Below are positions 59,824 to 64,000 of a stretch of DNA of 64,000 nt, piece after piece. The position numbers and the translations under genes were made by a program. The stretch is taken from positions 1 to 64,000 of the forward strand of contig RSEH01000038.1 of the NCBI GenBank assembly GCA_006503475.1, read 5' to 3'. Each line of letters begins with the position of its first letter. Position 1 is the first letter of the stretch. A model generated the notes under the pieces. That model worked only from the letters and a program-made list of their open reading frames with translations. It did no database searches and had not been told where the DNA came from. This DNA comes from Stentor roeselii. Its lineage: Eukaryota; Ciliophora; Heterotrichea; Heterotrichida; Stentoridae.

Positions 59824-61284
59824 TTATTTAGAAATACTTTCATCAGGAAAAACTTCTTCCATCATTTCCTGAAACTCTTGAAAATCAATGAAACCATCAT
59901 GATTCTTATCGACCAAGTCAATTAACTTCTGAAAAGCACTAACCTCGATATCTTCATCAGTCCTTAAAAAGCTCTTGAGTTGGTCAATTGAGATTTTTCC
60001 AGTCTTTTCAGAGTCAATCGCATTGAAAGTAGCTTGTAACTTTTCAACACAAAGGATTTTTTTCCCGATAGCAGCAGCGAGGAACTCACTATAATCAACG
60101 ACTCCATTATTATCAGTGTCGAGTCTTGTAAAAATCATTTTCATGACTTGCTCATCAACTTGCTCATCAATGTACTTCTTGAAATACTCAATCATTTCTT
60201 CTGAACTCACTTGACCTGTACCACTTTTATTGACTGTTTTAAAAACAAGGTCGAACTCTTTTTTGTCCTGGTCTGTGAGGAGTTGGCTTGTGATGAAACG
60301 AATTACTGCTTTTTGGAACTTGTGACTTGCCATGAAACGCTTTAAGTTATTCGCTGATTGCTCTAGTAATGTCTGGCTCACGTGGGGAAGTCCTGAACTT
60401 TGGAGCCATTTGGAGTTGAACGCTTGCTGAGGCGTCAAGCGGGCTCCTGGATCAGTTTTTAATAGTCCAGATAAGAAGGTTTTGCATTCTTCTGTCACTT
60501 GCATCCAGGATTGTCGGGTTAAGCTATATTTACCTTTGGAAATCTTTTTTGCTGTTTTTTTCTTGGTGGAGGCTTTGAATGGAGCATTTCCTGAGAGTAG
60601 GATGAACATTATCACACCTGCACTCCACATGTCACATTGGCTGTCATATTTTCTTTTTAATACTTCCGGAGCAATATATGTCAAAGTTCCCATCGCTGAC
60701 TCAAGCTTAGACCCAGGAGATATAAATGTTGCTATTCCAAAATCTGCCAATTTTAATGTGGAAGAACCTGGCTTATCAAATAGCATATTTTCTAATTTCA
60801 AGTCACGATGAGCAATGTTCATTGAACTCAAATACACAAGTACAGATATAAGCTGCTTCATATAATCAACTGCAACAGTTTCTTTGATGCCGCCTGATTT
60901 CGTTATTGATGAGAGAAGTTCGCCACCTGTGCATTCTTCCATAATGATGTAAAGATTGCTTTGGTCTTCATAGAATTCAAAAATTTTTACTATGTTTGGA
61001 TGGTCAAGAGTTTTCTGAATCTCTACTTCATTTAAAATCCTTTTCCTCCTTTCCTCATTTTTAATCTTATCCTTACAGATAATCTTAACAGCTCTACGTT
61101 CCAAATTAATTTTATGTACAGCTGAAACAACTTTTCCAAAGCTTCCAGTTCCCAAAACACTTCCAAAACAATACAAATTCTGAACATCAGTTTCCAATTC
61201 CCTAACAAACTGTCCAGGAACCAACAAAACCGTATTCCTTTTCGGTCTGACCTCCTTAACTCCTTTAGCCGTTCCACATCCCAT
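59824..61284 (-). CDS. Calcium-dependent protein kinase (CDPK)
   Basis: A 486-residue CDPK. The start MGC fits N-myristoylation at Gly2 with palmitoylation at Cys3, so membrane attachment is likely. Kinase domain at about 38-300 (GTGSFGKVV, VKIICKD, HRDLKLENML, DFGIATF, APEVLKRKYDSQCDMWSAGVI). An autoinhibitory junction follows, then four EF-hands: NKSGTGQVSSEE (first ligand Asp replaced by Asn), DTDNNGVVDYSE (canonical), DSEKTGKISIDQ (last Glu replaced by Gln) and DKNHDGFIDFQE (canonical). Calcium thus activates mainly through hands 2 and 4. CDPKs are typical of ciliates, apicomplexans and plants. Stop TAA. Confidence 0.95.
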   Translation of the reverse strand: MGCGTAKGVKEVRPKRNTVLLVPGQFVRELETDVQNLYCFGSVLGTGSFGKVVSAVHKINLERRAVKIICKDKIKNEERRKRILNEVEIQKTLDHPNIVKIFEFYEDQSNLYIIMEECTGGELLSSITKSGGIKETVAVDYMKQLISVLVYLSSMNIAHRDLKLENMLFDKPGSSTLKLADFGIATFISPGSKLESAMGTLTYIAPEVLKRKYDSQCDMWSAGVIMFILLSGNAPFKASTKKKTAKKISKGKYSLTRQSWMQVTEECKTFLSGLLKTDPGARLTPQQAFNSKWLQSSGLPHVSQTLLEQSANNLKRFMASHKFQKAVIRFITSQLLTDQDKKEFDLVFKTVNKSGTGQVSSEEMIEYFKKYIDEQVDEQVMKMIFTRLDTDNNGVVDYSEFLAAAIGKKILCVEKLQATFNAIDSEKTGKISIDQLKSFLRTDEDIEVSAFQKLIDLVDKNHDGFIDFQEFQEMMEEVFPDESISK

Positions 61285-61311
61285 GTTTAAAGATTACAAA
61301 AACCTAATCAT

Positions 61312-64000
61312 TTACCCGTTCCTAAAAAAGCTGTTCCTATCAGGTTTAAACTCATCCATTCTCGACTCCTGATTCATTCTTGACTCTTTATCAAAAATCG
61401 ACAAATTTTCATAACTTTCCATTCTCGAGTGTTGTTTCATTCTAGTCTCCGAGATCCCTTCTCTAACTTCTTTATTTCCCGTTTCCTGCAGACTAGCTTT
61501 CAAGAGTTCCAATTCAGTTGCAGACCTGCAAAGACTGGTGATTCTTTGTTTGACCCTTTCATCGATTTTATGCCCGCTGAGAGCCAAGAGGACTAAAGCA
61601 GTGTCTTCATCTTCTTTGATGCGAGTCATTTCGCTTCGAAGTCTGCTGGTTTCATTGAGAAGGTCTCGGTTCATGGCTTCAATGGCTTCTCTGTCACTTA
61701 ATAAGCGGTTTATATCGTCTTGGACCTTTGATGACTCTTCTTTGTCACTTGCTAGTTTGTTCCTGCATCGTTGCACGGATTCCATCAGTTGTCTCAAAGT
61801 GCTTTCCCCGTTGCTTACCGCGTTTCGTAGATTTTCCAATTCGCCGCGATGACGCATTTCGTCTTCTACAACTCGAGCGTTGATTCCTTCGATTTCTTTT
61901 AAAACTGAGGCTTTTTGACTTTCAACTCGTTTTAGAACTTCGTTGAGTTTTGAGATTTTTAATTGGATTGACTTGGCTTCTTCTTGGAAAATGTAAATCG
62001 CTTCTTCTTCGGTTTTTGCTTGGTTGTGGATTGAATGGAATTCTTGCTCGGTTCTTTCTAGAAGTTGACGCTTTTCGTTTAGGTGCTTTTCAAGATCACG
62101 TAGTTCGGATTGCTTTGAACGAAGGTTTGAATCTGCTTGGTTGTATTCGTTGTTTTTAGATGTGATTATTTGCTCGATTCCTAGAAGGTCGGTTTTTATT
62201 CGAGCGATTTGACGCTCGATGTTGTGCAGCTCGGCGTTGCCTTGCTCGTATCGATGTTGGATTTTTTCTAGCTCGGATGACTTGGTTGCAATTTCCAGTT
62301 CAATTACTGAAATTTTCTGTTTCTTTCCAGCAAAAGCCTGAGTAAGCATTTCAGTTTCTTTCCTACTTCTCTCTAATGCAGCTTCCGAGCTGAGATACAT
62401 AGACTCAATTTCCCTTAACTCCGACTTTTTTTCCTTAACAAACATTTCCTTTTCCACAATTTCCTCATTCAAAGTGCCAAGCCTGCTATTAGCAAGGTTA
62501 ACTTGTTCCTGTATTTTTATTTGCTGCACCTCATAACTTCTAAGACTATTCTCAAAATTGCTAAGTTCTTTTTGTTTACTTTCAATCAAATTAGTAACCC
62601 TTTCCAATTCCCTCTGAACCCTAAGCTGTTCTTCAGTAACTTTATTGTTAAGTCGATTAAGTTGAAGTTCTTGAGCCCTGATCTCATCTTCAAGTGTTCT
62701 TTTCGAGTCTTCAAACTTTGAGATCTGAGCCTGGGCTGAAGACCTGGCGAATTCGATTTCATGTTTTTCAGTCTTCAAGTCCTTCAGCTGTTGCTTGAAA
62801 GTCTTCAACTCTTGCAAGGTCTCTTCGATTTTTCTCATTTCTGCCTCGTTCAAGGCTTGAACTCGAGAATACTCTTGAAATTCTTTGAGCTTTAAGGACT
62901 CATAAGTCCCGACTGACTGTTTGAGACTTGAAAGATGCTCTTCTAACTTAATCGCTTCTTTTTCCAAGTTGTTTTTCGCCCTTTGGAGGTCTTTTGTGGT
63001 GTTGATCAGTTGTTTCATCTGTTCATCAAGGTTTTTTTTATCGTTTTTAATGGACTCTACTTGCATTTTTTCGAATTCGAAGTCTTCTTTGGCTTTATTC
63101 AGCTCTTCCCATTTTTCTTGTAGTTCTTTGGTGTTGCTTTCGTACATTTGGACGAACTTTCGCTTGTTGATTTTGAATTTTTCTACCTTGGACAAGTCAT
63201 CTTGCACTATTTTCAGCTTTTCTTCTAAAGACAAGGCAAGAGTGCGGGTGTTAGACAAGTCAGAAACTTCAATGTTAAAGACTTGAAAAAGCGCTTTTAC
63301 CATTCCCAGGGCTTTTTCACGTTCTTCTTCTGCTTGTCGCAGAGGTTTCGAGGTTTTCACTGTGTCTTGCAAGGACTTTATCTCGAGCTCTAGGTCTTGC
63401 TTGTTGTTTTTCAGCATTTCCAGTCCTTTCACTACTTCTGACTTGTCTTCATGCATTTTCTTTAACTTTGAAAGCAAGTCTTGAAGTTCTTCTTTGTGGT
63501 CCTGACACTGCAATGCCAGGTCTTGAACTTCTTTGGCCCTGGCATCTGCCAGGGCAGTTAATTTGCTCAGGCGGGATTTTAGGTCGTTTTCTTCTTTTTC
63601 ACCTTTTTGTGAGAGCTCTTGAATTGTGGCTTTCAGACTTTCTTGTTCTAGTTTCAAGACCTCGATATTTTTTGATTCGTTTTCAAATAAAAGAGAGTCT
63701 TCGTTTTCGAGGTTTCTGATTTTTTGGATTAGTTGGGAATGCTCGGTGTTCCATTTTTTTTCTCGTTCTTTGTAAGCGTCGATTTTTGCAAGTAGCTTGT
63801 CGTTTTCCTCGACTAGTTTGGATCTGGACAGCAGTTGTTCTGTTAGTTCTTGAACTTTTAGGTTTAGATGATTGACGTTGGCCTGGTCAATTTTTTGCTG
63901 AGCGAGTATCTGAAGCTGGTTATCATGTTCAGCCTTATGCCTAACAAGATGTTCTTTCATATGTTCAGCCCATCGTATGATGCCTTTAGAAACATCTTCA
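61312..64000 (-). CDS. Long coiled-coil protein (5' end beyond the window)
   Basis: At least 895 residues, almost entirely heptad-repeat coiled coil (repeated KLEQE, LNKAKEDFEFEK, QLNRLNNKVTEEQ), with a short Ser/Arg/Met-rich C-terminal tail holding repeated SRM(E/N/D) units. An ATG occurs at 63958-63960, but the frame is open upstream to the window edge (…GIIRWAEHMKEH), so the true start lies outside. No motor or other domain is visible. Such proteins in ciliates are often fibre or basal-body rootlet components; that is inference. Stop TAA, 27 bp from the CDPK start. Confidence 0.85.
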   Translation of the reverse strand, partial: EDVSKGIIRWAEHMKEHLVRHKAEHDNQLQILAQQKIDQANVNHLNLKVQELTEQLLSRSKLVEENDKLLAKIDAYKEREKKWNTEHSQLIQKIRNLENEDSLLFENESKNIEVLKLEQESLKATIQELSQKGEKEENDLKSRLSKLTALADARAKEVQDLALQCQDHKEELQDLLSKLKKMHEDKSEVVKGLEMLKNNKQDLELEIKSLQDTVKTSKPLRQAEEEREKALGMVKALFQVFNIEVSDLSNTRTLALSLEEKLKIVQDDLSKVEKFKINKRKFVQMYESNTKELQEKWEELNKAKEDFEFEKMQVESIKNDKKNLDEQMKQLINTTKDLQRAKNNLEKEAIKLEEHLSSLKQSVGTYESLKLKEFQEYSRVQALNEAEMRKIEETLQELKTFKQQLKDLKTEKHEIEFARSSAQAQISKFEDSKRTLEDEIRAQELQLNRLNNKVTEEQLRVQRELERVTNLIESKQKELSNFENSLRSYEVQQIKIQEQVNLANSRLGTLNEEIVEKEMFVKEKKSELREIESMYLSSEAALERSRKETEMLTQAFAGKKQKISVIELEIATKSSELEKIQHRYEQGNAELHNIERQIARIKTDLLGIEQIITSKNNEYNQADSNLRSKQSELRDLEKHLNEKRQLLERTEQEFHSIHNQAKTEEEAIYIFQEEAKSIQLKISKLNEVLKRVESQKASVLKEIEGINARVVEDEMRHRGELENLRNAVSNGESTLRQLMESVQRCRNKLASDKEESSKVQDDINRLLSDREAIEAMNRDLLNETSRLRSEMTRIKEDEDTALVLLALSGHKIDERVKQRITSLCRSATELELLKASLQETGNKEVREGISETRMKQHSRMESYENLSIFDKESRMNQESRMDEFKPDRNSFFRNG

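Noticed and set aside
1-64000. Reading TAA or TAG as glutamine, as in many other ciliates
   Set aside because: More than twenty long genes contain none in frame and all end with one. In-frame TAA occurs only in relics.
1-64000. CRISPR arrays, integrated viruses, insertion sequences
   Set aside because: No spaced direct repeats, capsid, integrase or transposase genes were recognised on either strand.

Overview
The window looks like macronuclear DNA of a heterotrich ciliate, most like Blepharisma. Three things in the sequence point there. (1) Every gene whose end can be placed stops with TAA or TAG, never TGA, and TGA occurs in frame as a tryptophan codon (codon 55 of the thioredoxin-fold gene at 14958-15956). 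(2) One gene (30006-33215) is only continuous if two introns of exactly 15 nt, both GTAA...TAG with a shared AATCA core, are removed. (3) Genes in the right half are packed with gaps of 1 to about 50 bp. The species is an inference; Stentor has similar 15-nt introns but uses TGA as a stop.

Left half (1 to about 33 kb): AT-rich, gene-poor, with 0.5 to 3.5 kb gene-free stretches, local duplications and decayed gene pieces. It holds two tandem WD40-repeat paralogues with almost identical internal repeats (11 and 8 copies), a secreted GH31 alpha-glucosidase, a thioredoxin-fold protein without its cysteine pair, a kelch protein with a Cys/His N-terminus, a membrane-anchored pepsin-like protein that lacks one catalytic aspartate, a 1310-residue protein made of two copies of an astacin-like metalloprotease module plus a UBR-box zinc finger, a ubiquitin E2, and a multi-pass surface protein with a Cys-rich ectodomain.

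Right half (about 33 to 64 kb): dense, conserved housekeeping and cytoskeletal genes: SUMO E1 subunit (SAE1/AOS1-like), serine carboxypeptidase, a NOC2-like helical protein (tentative), a TTL-family ligase, a decayed kelch gene copy, DYRK kinase, a SAXO-like microtubule protein, eIF3b, a DOT1-like methyltransferase, an amino acid permease, an Na+/H+ exchanger with an EGF-like ectodomain, a DUF1152-like protein, a redox-dead PDI-like protein ending in KEEL, a C2CD3-like centriolar protein, a PP2A-type phosphatase, a CDPK, and a long coiled-coil protein running off the right edge. Several (TTLL, SAXO, C2CD3, perhaps the coiled-coil protein) fit the ciliary and centriolar apparatus of a heavily ciliated cell.

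The most novel item is the duplicated astacin + UBR-box protein at 24203-28135: one half keeps the protease zinc site and the other keeps the more canonical UBR box, with a ubiquitin E2 gene next to it. The second is the pair of WD40 genes, whose near-identical repeats and copy-number difference resemble the fast-evolving recognition propellers of fungal HET-type proteins.
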